34,186 bases of DNA, taken from NCBI GenBank assembly GCA_021157525.1, contig JAGGWK010000080.1:1-34186 (forward strand), written 5' to 3'. The notes beneath the pieces were generated by a model that was not told the origin of the DNA, searched no databases, and saw only the letters and a list, made by a program, of their open reading frames with translations. This stretch comes from Candidatus Cloacimonadota bacterium. Its GTDB lineage: Bacteria > Cloacimonadota > Cloacimonadia > Cloacimonadales > TCS61. Of the stretch, positions 24,375-33,221 are shown one piece after another (position 1 is the first letter of the stretch; each line of letters starts with the position of its first letter). The position numbers and the translations under genes are program-made.

Positions 24375-26591
24375 ATGAAACGAATTCTAGCACTTTTACT
24401 CTTCAGTGTGTGCATCATCGGCCTGATAGCTGAAGTTCCGGACTGGGAAAAAATCAGCGGAACGCAGTACTCTATGGTGATGATCTCGGAAGTATGGTTC
24501 AATGCGCAACCCTTCACCGGAAGCGGAGAAAATATGCTGGGAGCTTTTGGTCCCGGAGGAGAATCCGATTGCCGTGACGTTGCCCTCTGGGATGCAAATG
24601 GCTATTGGTACTTCACTATCGTAGGTAATATCAATGGTGAAACTATCGCCTTCAAAATCTATGATGAAGCCACAGACACCGTGTACGATTGTGCCCAAAC
24701 CGTTACCTTCCAGGATAACCTGCTTATTGGTTCACCCTCTGCCCCCTACACCCTTTCAGTGGGAACCAGTAATATAAGCGGCCACGTTACTCTGATTACC
24801 ACCACTCCTCCCATGGGAACGGTGAGCGATGTGAATATAACCAACGGAAACTCCACCACCCATCCAAACCAAAATGGTGAATACCTGCTTCCTTCCCTGC
24901 CTGGCATCTACACCATTACCTTTTCCATGCCCGGGTACAACACGGTTACCTACACCAATATTGTTGTGATTCAAAACCAGACTACCGAAAATATCGATGC
25001 TACCATGATCGACTGGGAACCCATCGGCGGTACCCAATACAGCATGGTGGTGATGGCAGATATAAACGTGGGAGACCAGCTTTTTGTGAACAATCCCGAT
25101 AACTTCGCTGCCGCCTTTGGCCCCGGAGGAGATGCAGATTGCCGCAGTGTTGCCGTATGGCAAGAGCCTAATCCACCCTATTGGGATGGCTACTGGTTCT
25201 TTACCATCGTTGGCGATACTCCCGACGAAGAAATCAACTTCAAGATTTACGACAGCAGCCAGTCAGTGGTATATGAATGCATGGAAACGGTGAACTTTGC
25301 GGATAACAACACCATCGGTTCACCCGACACACCCTACCCCTTACATGTAGACCTGAGCATCGATCAACAGATTCCTCTGGATACCGGCTGGAACTGGATT
25401 TCTTACTATCTGGAGCCGGAAAATCCAGCTATTTCAGAAGTCTTTGGCTCTATCTCATCCAACATATTCCAAGTAAAAAGCCAAACCCAATCTGCTACCT
25501 ACTACGCCGGTTTAAACAGCTGGGTTGGAAACCTGCTTTCTGTGGAAAACGGCAAAGGCTACCTGGTGTACATGAACCAGCCCGAGCCCGATTACTCACT
25601 TCACGGAGTTCCCATTGCTCTGGATACTCCCATTCCCTTGGATGAAAACTGGAACTGGGTGGCATATTATCCCCGCTCCATCCTTGGTCTGGATGCATCC
25701 ATGCTTAGCGTGATAAGCAATGTAAACCAGGTGAAGAATCAAAACCAGACAGCACAGTACATAAACCCGCCTGGCGCATGGGTAGGAGATTTGCTTTATA
25801 TGCAGCCTTCGGTAGGTTACAAGATTAAGATGAACGCCCCGGATGTTTTGGTATATCAAGGTACCGAAGAACTCCATCCCGACATACCAGAACCTCCTGC
25901 TACCGATGAAATCCCTGACTGGGAAATCATCACCGGTACCCAATACAGCATGGTGGTGATGGGACATGTGCTCAATAACAACGTTCCCTTCGAGAATTCC
26001 GGAGACAATATGGTCGCCGCTTTTGGACCAAATGGCCCTGATGATTGCCGCTCTATAGCCACGTGGCAAGAAAGCAATCCACCATCTTACGACGGATTCT
26101 GGTACTTCACTATTGTTGGGAATACTATCGACGAAGAAATCAGCTTCAAGATCTACGACAGCAGTACAGACTCTGTGTATAACTGCGTAGAGACTCTCAA
26201 CTTCAGTGATAACGCCACTATCGGCGATCCTACAAATCCATTTATTATCACCGTTGACCTCACCCACGCACCGGGGATTACGCCGGTTCCGACTCTTTCC
26301 CTCAGTCAAAACAGGCCAAACCCCTTTATAGCTGGCACATCTTCCCGCAGCGGCGGCACACAGATAGCCTTCACCACATCACTAGACAACGCTTCCACCG
26401 AGATCGTGGTCTATAATCTCCGTGGACAGGTAGTTCGGCATCTGCTGGATAAAACAATTCCCGCAGGCTCTCACACCATCTTGTGGAATGGCAATGACGA
26501 CCACAACAATCCGGTGAGCAGTGGCATGTATTTCTATAAATTAAGTCACGATGGCGCCTCGGTGATTAAGCGCGCCGTGGTTCTTAAATAA
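24375..26591 (+). CDS. Secreted multi-module protein with three GTQYSMV repeats and FlgD-like C-terminus
   Basis: This 738-residue protein has a signal peptide at 1-19. A module of about 110 residues occurs three times, at about 23-130, 213-326 and 514-628. Each has GTQYSMV, AFGP.G..DCR, a YW/FW-FTIVG strand, FKIYD and an E/Q-T-V-F end with conserved Cys pairs. A carboxypeptidase-regulatory-like domain lies at 134-210. Two WNW...WVGxL modules lie at about 338-413 and 426-497. The FlgD-like C-terminal domain is at about 638-738 (SQNRPNPF to SSGMYFYKL). Both kinds of module also occur in the preceding 1148-residue protein, so the two are relatives and probably partners. The start follows AAGGAG. 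Function is unknown beyond export. Confidence 0.83.
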   Translation: MKRILALLLFSVCIIGLIAEVPDWEKISGTQYSMVMISEVWFNAQPFTGSGENMLGAFGPGGESDCRDVALWDANGYWYFTIVGNINGETIAFKIYDEATDTVYDCAQTVTFQDNLLIGSPSAPYTLSVGTSNISGHVTLITTTPPMGTVSDVNITNGNSTTHPNQNGEYLLPSLPGIYTITFSMPGYNTVTYTNIVVIQNQTTENIDATMIDWEPIGGTQYSMVVMADINVGDQLFVNNPDNFAAAFGPGGDADCRSVAVWQEPNPPYWDGYWFFTIVGDTPDEEINFKIYDSSQSVVYECMETVNFADNNTIGSPDTPYPLHVDLSIDQQIPLDTGWNWISYYLEPENPAISEVFGSISSNIFQVKSQTQSATYYAGLNSWVGNLLSVENGKGYLVYMNQPEPDYSLHGVPIALDTPIPLDENWNWVAYYPRSILGLDASMLSVISNVNQVKNQNQTAQYINPPGAWVGDLLYMQPSVGYKIKMNAPDVLVYQGTEELHPDIPEPPATDEIPDWEIITGTQYSMVVMGHVLNNNVPFENSGDNMVAAFGPNGPDDCRSIATWQESNPPSYDGFWYFTIVGNTIDEEISFKIYDSSTDSVYNCVETLNFSDNATIGDPTNPFIITVDLTHAPGITPVPTLSLSQNRPNPFIAGTSSRSGGTQIAFTTSLDNASTEIVVYNLRGQVVRHLLDKTIPAGSHTILWNGNDDHNNPVSSGMYFYKLSHDGASVIKRAVVLK

Positions 26592-26613
26592 CCAAAGAGA
26601 TTTCTCAAACTTT

Positions 26614-26650
26614 CAGCATCCGGGCTTTTGTCCGGATGCTGTCTTTTTTA
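26614..26650 (+). terminator. Rho-independent terminator closing the long operon
   Basis: CAGCATCCGG (26614-26623) pairs with CCGGATGCTG (26632-26641) across GCTTTTGT, directly followed by TCTTTTTTAT. A 10-bp GC-rich stem with a T-tract, 22 bases after the stop, is a textbook terminator. Confidence 0.92.
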
Positions 26651-26805
26651 TCATTAACACAGATATCTGCAGAGTTGCCAAACCTGGTTCCCACCGCCAC
26701 CGACGAAGCTCAGGCAATCCAGATTAGCGCCTATATCGCTCCCAGTAGAAATATCTCGATTCTGCTACCCTGCGCTCGAGATAACCGTCCTTTGGTTGCG
26801 TTGAA

Positions 26806-27140
26806 TTATTCATCGTCGGAGTGATAACTCCGACAGATACGTTCAACTTCGCGGAAATTCACTTTGCCGTCAGGCATCATGGGAAGGTCTTCGATAACGT
26901 GAAATTCTCGGGGAACCGCAATGTTGTGAAGTTCCTTCTTCATCTGTCTGATAATTTTCCGGGTATCTATTTCGCTGGTGGTAAGGGCTGCCACGATATC
27001 GGCTCCTCTGGTAGGATTTGGCACATCAACCACACAGCAGGATGCATCTTTTTTTACATTACTTTTTTTGGATGCTTCCCTCCTCTCAGCAACACGAGCC
27101 TTACCGATTGACAAATCCAGGTGCTCCAAAACTCTGTCTG
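26806..27140 (-). pseudogene. Remnant of an AMP-binding (acyl-CoA synthetase-like) C-terminal domain
   Basis: The minus-strand frame ends with a segment that reads as an AMP-binding_C domain: CCVVDVPNPTRGADIVAAL, KKELHNIAVPREFHVIEDLP, MPDGKVNFREVERI. The Lys of DGKVN corresponds to the adenylation lysine of acyl-CoA/acetyl-CoA synthetases. The large N-terminal adenylate-forming domain is missing; its place is taken by the ABC-F gene on the opposite strand, and the start at 27225 lies inside that gene. This is most simply the tail of a gene cut off by rearrangement. A stand-alone small domain is less likely. The 155 bases between the terminator and this remnant show nothing recognisable. Confidence 0.6.
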
Positions 27141-27157
27141 CAAAGTTTTGGAGGCAT

Positions 27158-29029
27158 ATGAGCAAGATAATACTTTCGGTAGAAAACCTCAGCAAAGCCT
27201 TTGCTGAGAAAACCATCTGCCACAATGCAACCTTTGGGATTCATGAAGGGGATAAGATCGGATTGATCGGCATTAACGGCTGTGGTAAAACCACTCTGCT
27301 GAAGATGATCGCCGGTAAAGAACCGGTTGATACCGGCAACATCATACTGCGTAACGAGATGCGCATCGGCTACCTGCCCCAAATTCCAGAACTGAACCCG
27401 GAACTGACGGTTGAAGAGCAGATTCTCAGCGCACACTACGAGCCTCTGCAATTGCTCAAACGCTACTATGAGCTCACTTCCAATACCGCCGATGCATCCG
27501 GCAATGAAGAAGCAGCTCAACTGCTGCTCCGCATTCAGTCCTCAAATGCCTGGGAAGCCGAACTCAAGGCAAAGCAATACCTCACCAAATTGGGATTTAC
27601 CGATCTAACCCAGAAAATCGCCCATCTCTCCGGGGGCCAAAAACGCAGAGTTGATCTTGCCCGTGTAATGATGGAAGAACCGGAAGTCTTACTATTGGAT
27701 GAGCCTACAAATCACTTGGATATCGATACCATCGAATGGCTGCAGGACTTTTTGGAATCCTATGCCGGCGTGGTGATTTTCGTAACTCACGACCGCTACT
27801 TCCTCGATGCCGTCTGCACCCGCATTCTGGAAATAGAAAATGGTCTTTTCCGCTTTTATCAAGGGAACTACTCGGCATACATAGAGCAAAAAGAACAGCA
27901 ACTGATTGACCTGCAACGGAAAGAAACCCGCAGGACATCTCAGCTCAAACGAGAGATGCAATGGCTACGACGGGGTGCAAGAGCCCGCAGTACAAAGCCC
28001 AAAAACCACATAGACCGGGTGAAGGAGCTGCTATCAAAGTCGTACCTCACTACCGACGCCCAGATGGATATTTCCTTCTCTTCCAAACGATTGGGTAAAA
28101 CCATTCTGGATATGCGCAATGTGAGTAAATCCTACGGCTCTCCCCTGTTCCAGGGATTCAATCACACCTTTCAAAAACTGGAACGCATCGGCATCATCGG
28201 ACCAAACGGCTGCGGGAAAACCACCCTCCTCCGGCTTATTACCGACGAAGAAAAGGCTGACGAAGGAACGATACAGGTAGGAATTAATACCCACTTTGCC
28301 TATTTCCGCCAGGACCCTCCTCACTTCGATGAATCCCAGACTGTTTTGGAATACATCACTCAGCAGGCGGAACAAATCCGCACCGAAGACGGTATATTAC
28401 GCAGCGCTTCAGAGATGTTGCAACGGTTTCTCTTCGACGGCAAGATGCAACAGAGCAAGATCAGCTCCCTTTCCGGGGGCGAACGCAGACGTCTCTATCT
28501 ATTACGAGCTTTGATGTTTGGCAGTAACTTCATTGTCCTGGACGAACCCACTAACGACCTGGACATCAAGACTCTGGAAATATTGGAAGAGTTTCTGGAT
28601 GCCTTCCGAGGCTGCCTGGTTGTGGTTTCCCACGACCGCTTTTTCCTTGATCGCGTCACCGATTATCTCTTTATCTTTGAAGAATCTGGCATCCGTAAAT
28701 TCCCGGGAAACTACTCCGACTATCTCCTGGTAAAACGCTATCAGGAAGAGGAGAAAAAAGAAGAGGCTATCAGGATTAAAACAAGGCAAAAGACCTCCAA
28801 AACAAAACTGAATTTTAATGAGCTTCGGGAACTGGCATATATAGAAAAAGAGATGGAGCAATACCGCACAGAGCAGGAACAACTTGCCCGGCGACTATTG
28901 CAGGATGCATCCAGCCTGAAAGCAGAAGACTATGCCAACATCTCCCGCCGTCAAGCAGTCCTGGAAACTACAATGGAAAAGTTGGAGCTCCGCTGGCTGG
29001 AACTGGAAGAAAAACGGGAGCAAGAGTAA
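27158..29029 (+). CDS. ABC-F family ATPase, Uup-like
   Basis: I choose the ATG at 27158, just after GGAGG (27150-27154). The frame is open further upstream but overlaps the minus-strand remnant and encodes nothing ABC-like there. The 623-residue product has two ABC domains: Walker A GINGCGKTT (38-46) and GPNGCGKTT (348-356), signatures LSGGQKRR (157-164) and LSGGERRR (438-445), and DEPTNHLD and DEPTNDLD before SHDRFFLD-type switches. A P-site tRNA-interaction linker lies at about 240-300. A C-terminal coiled coil of about 75 residues (548-623) is typical of Uup, which acts on ribosomes and tolerates branched DNA. There are no membrane segments, so it is a translation factor rather than a transporter. 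Confidence 0.93.
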   Translation: MSKIILSVENLSKAFAEKTICHNATFGIHEGDKIGLIGINGCGKTTLLKMIAGKEPVDTGNIILRNEMRIGYLPQIPELNPELTVEEQILSAHYEPLQLLKRYYELTSNTADASGNEEAAQLLLRIQSSNAWEAELKAKQYLTKLGFTDLTQKIAHLSGGQKRRVDLARVMMEEPEVLLLDEPTNHLDIDTIEWLQDFLESYAGVVIFVTHDRYFLDAVCTRILEIENGLFRFYQGNYSAYIEQKEQQLIDLQRKETRRTSQLKREMQWLRRGARARSTKPKNHIDRVKELLSKSYLTTDAQMDISFSSKRLGKTILDMRNVSKSYGSPLFQGFNHTFQKLERIGIIGPNGCGKTTLLRLITDEEKADEGTIQVGINTHFAYFRQDPPHFDESQTVLEYITQQAEQIRTEDGILRSASEMLQRFLFDGKMQQSKISSLSGGERRRLYLLRALMFGSNFIVLDEPTNDLDIKTLEILEEFLDAFRGCLVVVSHDRFFLDRVTDYLFIFEESGIRKFPGNYSDYLLVKRYQEEEKKEEAIRIKTRQKTSKTKLNFNELRELAYIEKEMEQYRTEQEQLARRLLQDASSLKAEDYANISRRQAVLETTMEKLELRWLELEEKREQE

Positions 29030-29210
29030 GGCCTGTAAGGGTTTCATCAGACGAGAAAATCCTTCCTGGAGCAGCCCGCTACATTCTAAATTGAATCTTA
29101 TAAAAACCAACTCTACGGTTAAATAGCCCAACAATCCCCTGAACAAAGGGAACCTCGGATTATGAAATACCTGCAATAAAGTACTTGACGGATGGCGCTA
29201 ACGAAAAGAG

Positions 29211-29245
29211 TTTGTCGTTTGTCTGCCGACGACAAATTTGTCGTC
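29211..29245 (+). promoter_or_regulatory. Operator-like palindrome upstream of the TrmB-type regulator
   Basis: GACGACAAATTTGTCGTC at 29228-29245 is a perfect 18-bp palindrome ending 20 bases before the regulator's ATG. An extra half-site, TTTGTCGT, lies at 29211-29218 and can also pair with 29229-29236. The placement suggests autoregulation by the encoded regulator. A -35-like TTGACG at 29185 has no convincing -10. The rest of the gap 29030-29265 shows nothing definite. Confidence 0.65.
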
Positions 29246-29265
29246 ACGATTTACAGACAGGAGAG

Positions 29266-30078
29266 ATGATGAATGAATTGATAAATCGATTAGTTTTACT
29301 GGGGATTACCGAACAAGAAGCTTCCATCTATATCGTTCTGCTTCAAAAGCAGAGCCAAACCGTTTCAGAACTGGCTAAGATAGCACATACCAACCGCACT
29401 CAAACCTATGACATTATCGCAAGACTTACCAAACGGGGAATGGTTGAAGAAACCCTGGGAAGCGTAAAAAAATATTCTGCGGTACATCCCGCCACTGTCA
29501 TGCAACAATTCAGAGAGACCCTTATGCAAGCACAGAAAAATATCGATCTGTTGTCCCCATCACTGGAAGAGCTCTATAGTCGCAAGGATGAGGAAGGCGA
29601 TCCAATTGATTTTATCAAAGTACTTCGCACCAGCAGCAGCATAAATGATAACGTTATGATGCTTGTGAAAGAGGCAAAACAGAGTGTGCTGGTATTCAAC
29701 AAACCACCCTATGCAATGAAACCCGACGAAAATCCGGACGAAGAAAAAAGCATACACCGTGGCGTTCGGCACATGTGCGTATATGAAGATGAGCCACAAA
29801 CCCGTCAGGCATTTTTGCGCAAACTGCAGAGGTTTGCGGCAGTAGGAGAAGAGATCAGAATTGTACCGGATCTGCCAATGAAAGTCATCCTTATTGACGA
29901 TACTCATGCTGTTTTCACCCTGCATCATCGGGGATTACAGAGCACCAATTTTACTGCCATGACTATTGAACACTCCGATCTGGTATTACTGCTCAAACGA
30001 ACATTTATGCTGTATTGGAACGAAGGAATAACGTTCGAAGAATATAAAAATGGAGGCATAAAATGCAAAAAAAAATGA
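29266..30078 (+). CDS. TrmB-like transcriptional regulator
   Basis: I start at ATG 29266, preceded by ACAGGAGAG; a TTG 27 codons upstream would read through the operator palindrome. The 270-residue product has an N-terminal winged helix (about 5-75) of TrmB type (LLGITEQEASIYIVLL, NRTQTYDIIARLTKRGMVEE), a coiled linker, and a C-terminal domain (about 120-260) resembling the TrmB effector region (SVLVFNKPP, VILIDDTHAVFTL). TrmB proteins often sense sugars, but the ligand here is not readable. The gene overlaps the following secreted-protein gene by 16 bases, so the two are co-transcribed and the secreted protein is a likely target of the regulator. Confidence 0.82.
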   Translation: MMNELINRLVLLGITEQEASIYIVLLQKQSQTVSELAKIAHTNRTQTYDIIARLTKRGMVEETLGSVKKYSAVHPATVMQQFRETLMQAQKNIDLLSPSLEELYSRKDEEGDPIDFIKVLRTSSSINDNVMMLVKEAKQSVLVFNKPPYAMKPDENPDEEKSIHRGVRHMCVYEDEPQTRQAFLRKLQRFAAVGEEIRIVPDLPMKVILIDDTHAVFTLHHRGLQSTNFTAMTIEHSDLVLLLKRTFMLYWNEGITFEEYKNGGIKCKKK

Positions 30079-32273
30079 TTCTTTTCCTTATGTTGTGTGG
30101 CTTGATGCAATCAGCCATATTACTGGGACAGTGGTCTTCCGATCCGGCGATAAATTCGGCCATCTGCACACTGGGAGGTGAACAGGCCATTCCTAAAGTT
30201 GCCACCGGCCCAACGGCAGATGTGTATATCAGCTACTTTTCCAATGATGCAGGGAATTACGATGTGCGACTGCAACGTCTGGATGTTAACGGTAACATTC
30301 TGTGGGCTACCGATGGTTTACTGATAAGTAATCACACAGCTATGACATGGCTCACCGATTGGGATATGACAGTGGATGACGCTAACCACGCAATCCTTAC
30401 ATTTCAAGACATTCGGAACAATGGTAACAATAACATCTATGCCTATCGTATTGCTCCCGACGGCACCTTTGTCTGGGGAGCTGATGGCCTGGAGCTGAGT
30501 AACAGCACAACCATGGATGCAGCTCCCAAAGTTGCAGTTGCTTCCAATGGCGACGCAGTGATTACCTGGCATAACGACACAGACATCATCATGCAAAGAA
30601 TATCTGCCAGTGGCGATTTGCTATGGGGTCCCACCGGAATTACCCTTAGCGGAAATGACAATTATACCTGGCCTCAGCCTATCGCTGCAGAAGATGGAGC
30701 GGTAATCGTTAAGTACTTTATCGACAGCGGCCCCTACTGGGCTCCAGACCGCTATGTGTACGCTCAGAAATACGGTATCGATGGCACCGCACTCTGGACT
30801 GAACCCACCGTTATCTCAGAAGCCGGAGGCATCTCTGCCTGGACGCAGGTATTTTCTATGGTTTCCGATGGCAATAATGGCTTCTTTATCGCCTGGCATG
30901 AAGACCGTGATAACAACATGGACGCTGATGTGTATGTGCAACACGTACTTTCTGACGGCACAGTTAGCTGGGATGCAAACGGCCTCCAGGCACATTCCGC
31001 CACAAACAGCGAACACTTCTATCCAAAATTAGCCTATCGCAACAGCGAAGAAATGCTCTATGTCTATTGGAACGAAATGGATTCTGACCAAAACAACCGG
31101 GGAATCAATCTGCAGAAGATAGATTCCGCCGGAACCCTGCTTTGGGGTACCAATGGCCAAACCATTATCCCTCTTTCCGCCGAAGACATCTACCTCTTTG
31201 CCGGCGGTGAAGATGGCTCCAAAGCTGTAGCTTTTTATGAGCAAGGATCAAACAACTCCATAATAAAAGCGGTAGCCGTGGATGCAAACGGCGATTTTCC
31301 ATGGGCAGACCAGACCGTAACCCTGTGTTCCGTAAGCTCCGGAAAGGTTCACCCGAATGTTGCACCCTTTGCCAATGGTCAATGGATTGCATCCTGGGAA
31401 GATAACCGCAATGGCGCTTCGGACATCTATGCACAAAACCTGCATGCCGACGGCTCTATAGGGCCTGGCTCCATGCCGGAAGATGGTTTCATCAGCGGAG
31501 TAGTCACCATAGACCAGGGCCCCGGTGATGTTTCTGCCGCCATAGTGAACGCTTCCACCTCATCTGCTTCTCCTGCCCCCGATGGTACATACACCCTGGA
31601 ATTACCCGCTGGGACCTACACCGTCTCTGCTACTCTACCCTCCTATTTCGCACAGGATGCATCCGACATTGAAGTGATATCCGGCCAAACCACCGAAGAT
31701 GTGAATTTCGCACTCTGTTACTTCGCACCTCCAACAAATGTTCTGGCAGATCCCGCTACAGGCCTTATCACCTGGGAACCTCCAACCTTTGATCCATCCC
31801 TCACCTTCCAGAGCTATTCCCTCTATTTTGAAGGTAATCAAATCACACTTTCGCAACTGGAATACCAGCTCACCGGCCTGATCAACGGACAAAGTTATAC
31901 TGTTGGATTGGAATCCACCTACAATGAAGGCATCTCCCCCATCATAGAGACAACCTTTAACTATACCGGCACTGGCGTCCCTACTGGCGCAGCAAACCTT
32001 CCGCTGCTGCTTTCCAATTATCCCAATCCCTTTAACCCTTCTACAACCATTTACTATCAGCTGGGGATGGGAGGGCCAATAACCTTGGAAGTATATAATG
32101 TGCGGGGTCAGAAAATAAAGACTCTGGTTGATAGGTATCAAACTTCAGGCTCACACTCTATCATCTGGAATGGCGATGATGAAAACGCTAATCCCGTGAG
32201 CTCCGGGCTCTATTTCTACAAACTTCACACAGTGAAGATGATCAAAACCTGCAAAATGGTGCTGCTGGAATAA
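30063..32273 (+). CDS. Secreted beta-propeller-like protein with FlgD-like C-terminal domain
   Basis: This 736-residue protein has a signal peptide at 1-22. About 450 residues of repeating units follow, of the form D-VYVQ-LxxxGxxxWxxxGxxL (DVYVQHVLSDGTVSWDANGL, RGINLQKIDSAGTLLWGTNG), probably beta-propeller blades. A carboxypeptidase-regulatory-like domain lies near 474-553, an FN3-like domain near 555-640, and a C-terminal FlgD-like domain from about 645 (LSNYPNPFNPSTTIYYQ to SSGLYFYKL). The start lies within the regulator's last codons, with GGAGG 5 bases ahead. It is related in design to the two secreted proteins at 20858-26591 but has its own regulator. Its substrate or partner is unknown. 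Confidence 0.82.
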   Translation: MQKKMILFLMLCGLMQSAILLGQWSSDPAINSAICTLGGEQAIPKVATGPTADVYISYFSNDAGNYDVRLQRLDVNGNILWATDGLLISNHTAMTWLTDWDMTVDDANHAILTFQDIRNNGNNNIYAYRIAPDGTFVWGADGLELSNSTTMDAAPKVAVASNGDAVITWHNDTDIIMQRISASGDLLWGPTGITLSGNDNYTWPQPIAAEDGAVIVKYFIDSGPYWAPDRYVYAQKYGIDGTALWTEPTVISEAGGISAWTQVFSMVSDGNNGFFIAWHEDRDNNMDADVYVQHVLSDGTVSWDANGLQAHSATNSEHFYPKLAYRNSEEMLYVYWNEMDSDQNNRGINLQKIDSAGTLLWGTNGQTIIPLSAEDIYLFAGGEDGSKAVAFYEQGSNNSIIKAVAVDANGDFPWADQTVTLCSVSSGKVHPNVAPFANGQWIASWEDNRNGASDIYAQNLHADGSIGPGSMPEDGFISGVVTIDQGPGDVSAAIVNASTSSASPAPDGTYTLELPAGTYTVSATLPSYFAQDASDIEVISGQTTEDVNFALCYFAPPTNVLADPATGLITWEPPTFDPSLTFQSYSLYFEGNQITLSQLEYQLTGLINGQSYTVGLESTYNEGISPIIETTFNYTGTGVPTGAANLPLLLSNYPNPFNPSTTIYYQLGMGGPITLEVYNVRGQKIKTLVDRYQTSGSHSIIWNGDDENANPVSSGLYFYKLHTVKMIKTCKMVLLE

Positions 32274-32300
32274 GGAGCTCTTGTTGCTCTTTTCAGCTTA

Positions 32301-32326
32301 TCCCATAGCGGTTCCGCCCCATGGGA
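32301..32326. terminator. Nested hairpin after the secreted-protein gene
   Basis: TCCCAT (32301-32306) pairs with ATGGGA (32321-32326), and inside it GCGG pairs with CCGC across TT. It lies 28 bases after the stop. Only AAAA follows, so termination on the plus strand is not canonical. Confidence 0.45.
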
Positions 32327-32570
32327 AAAGCCGATGGAATCTTCATTTTACTTCTCCTCCATCGAAGTACAAAATCTCTCGGAAATAACCCGCTTCAGCC
32401 ATTTTCGTTATTTGTACCGAAATCAAAACGTTAAGAAATCGGTGCTGTGTGATGGGAGTGAGTTCATCGATTTCAAGTCTTGATGAGGCGAACAAAGAAA
32501 AATGAAAGACAAGACACAGATCATGGATAAAATACTTCCAGGTTAAAGCCGTACAGGAGGAGAATCTTGC

Positions 32571-32620
32571 CCGCCCAAGCATGGGCGGGATGGCTTGAAG
32601 GAAGTGAAAGCCGGGTGAAA
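32571..32620 (+). repeat. Two-hairpin interspersed repeat, copy 3
   Basis: A perfect 8-bp stem (CCCGCCCA at 32571-32578, TGGGCGGG at 32583-32590) precedes the 29-base core at 32592-32620. The core differs at three positions from the two copies near 3650. Keeping a stem of different sequence before the same core argues that the fold, not only the sequence, is maintained. Confidence 0.8.
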
Positions 32621-32939
32621 TCCCTGCATTTTTCATCATCCTTCAAATGCCATATAATCATATCGATTAATAAATACTGACCTCAGTCAATTTTCTGGTT
32701 GACACCAATTTTATGAATTACCTATCTTGGCAACCGTTCATTGAGTTCCAGGGAGTTGCTATGAATTGTGTCGTGAAAATTCGCGCCTGTAGAGGAAAAT
32801 GGAGACAAAGAAAATGGTGAAAGGGATATTTAGATTCACTCCGAAAATCAAGGGGTGTTCACGAACCCGTTTAGGGAAAAAGACGTTATGCCTTTTTGTT
32901 GTAGAAGGTAACATATGCTCTTGACCAAAAATTAAAAAT

Positions 32940-33221
32940 ATGAGTAAAGAAAAAATATCCATACGTTTTTTTGATGATAGAGAAGTTCGTGCAATTTGGG
33001 ACGAAAAAAGCCCAAAATGGTGGTTTTCTGTTTTGGATATTGTTGCTGTACTGACTGACCAGGATGATTATAATAAAACTCGCAACTATTGGAAATACCT
33101 AAAAGCCAAGTTGAAAAAAGAAAATAGTCAAGTGGTTAGCGCCACTACCCAGTTGAAAATTCTTGCTCCTGATGGGAAAAAGCGTTTATCAGATATGTTG
33201 GATTATAATGAAGAAAAATAA
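32940..33221 (+). CDS. BRO-N (phage antirepressor-like) protein, truncated
   Basis: This 93-residue protein reads as the N-terminal BRO domain: IRFFDDREVRAIWDEKSPKW, WFSVLDIVAVLTDQDDYNKT, RNYWKYLKAKLKKENSQVVS, then DGKKRLSDMLDYNEEK and a stop. Relatives of this kind usually continue well beyond the DMLDY motif, so the gene appears cut short. BRO-N domains come from phage and viral antirepressors and also occur beside restriction-modification and toxin genes. No good ribosome site is visible. It may be a decayed gene. Confidence 0.75.
   Translation: MSKEKISIRFFDDREVRAIWDEKSPKWWFSVLDIVAVLTDQDDYNKTRNYWKYLKAKLKKENSQVVSATTQLKILAPDGKKRLSDMLDYNEEK

Larger units (their letters stand above)
32274..32939. 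other. Intergenic region at the boundary with the AT-rich segment
   Basis: There is no convincing gene in these 666 bases. It holds a nested hairpin (32301-32326) and a third copy of the two-hairpin repeat (32571-32620). Base composition shifts to AT-rich from about 32640 onward, marking a likely junction. A minus-strand frame at 32343-32639 reads across the repeat and looks spurious. Confidence 0.7.

Noticed and set aside
26636-26824. 62-residue plus-strand frame after the operon terminator
   Set aside because: It starts in the terminator's T-tract, has no ribosome site and no recognisable domain.
26978-27157. 60-residue N-terminal extension of the ABC-F protein
   Set aside because: It overlaps the minus-strand AMP-binding remnant; a ribosome site and the conserved N-terminus support the ATG at 27158.
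29185-29265. 27-residue N-terminal extension of the TrmB-like regulator from TTG
   Set aside because: It would translate the operator palindrome; ACAGGAGAG directly precedes ATG at 29266, and the winged helix begins right after.
32343-32639. 98-residue minus-strand frame after the secreted-protein gene
   Set aside because: It runs through repeat copy 3 and shows no domain, and its first residues are repeat-derived.
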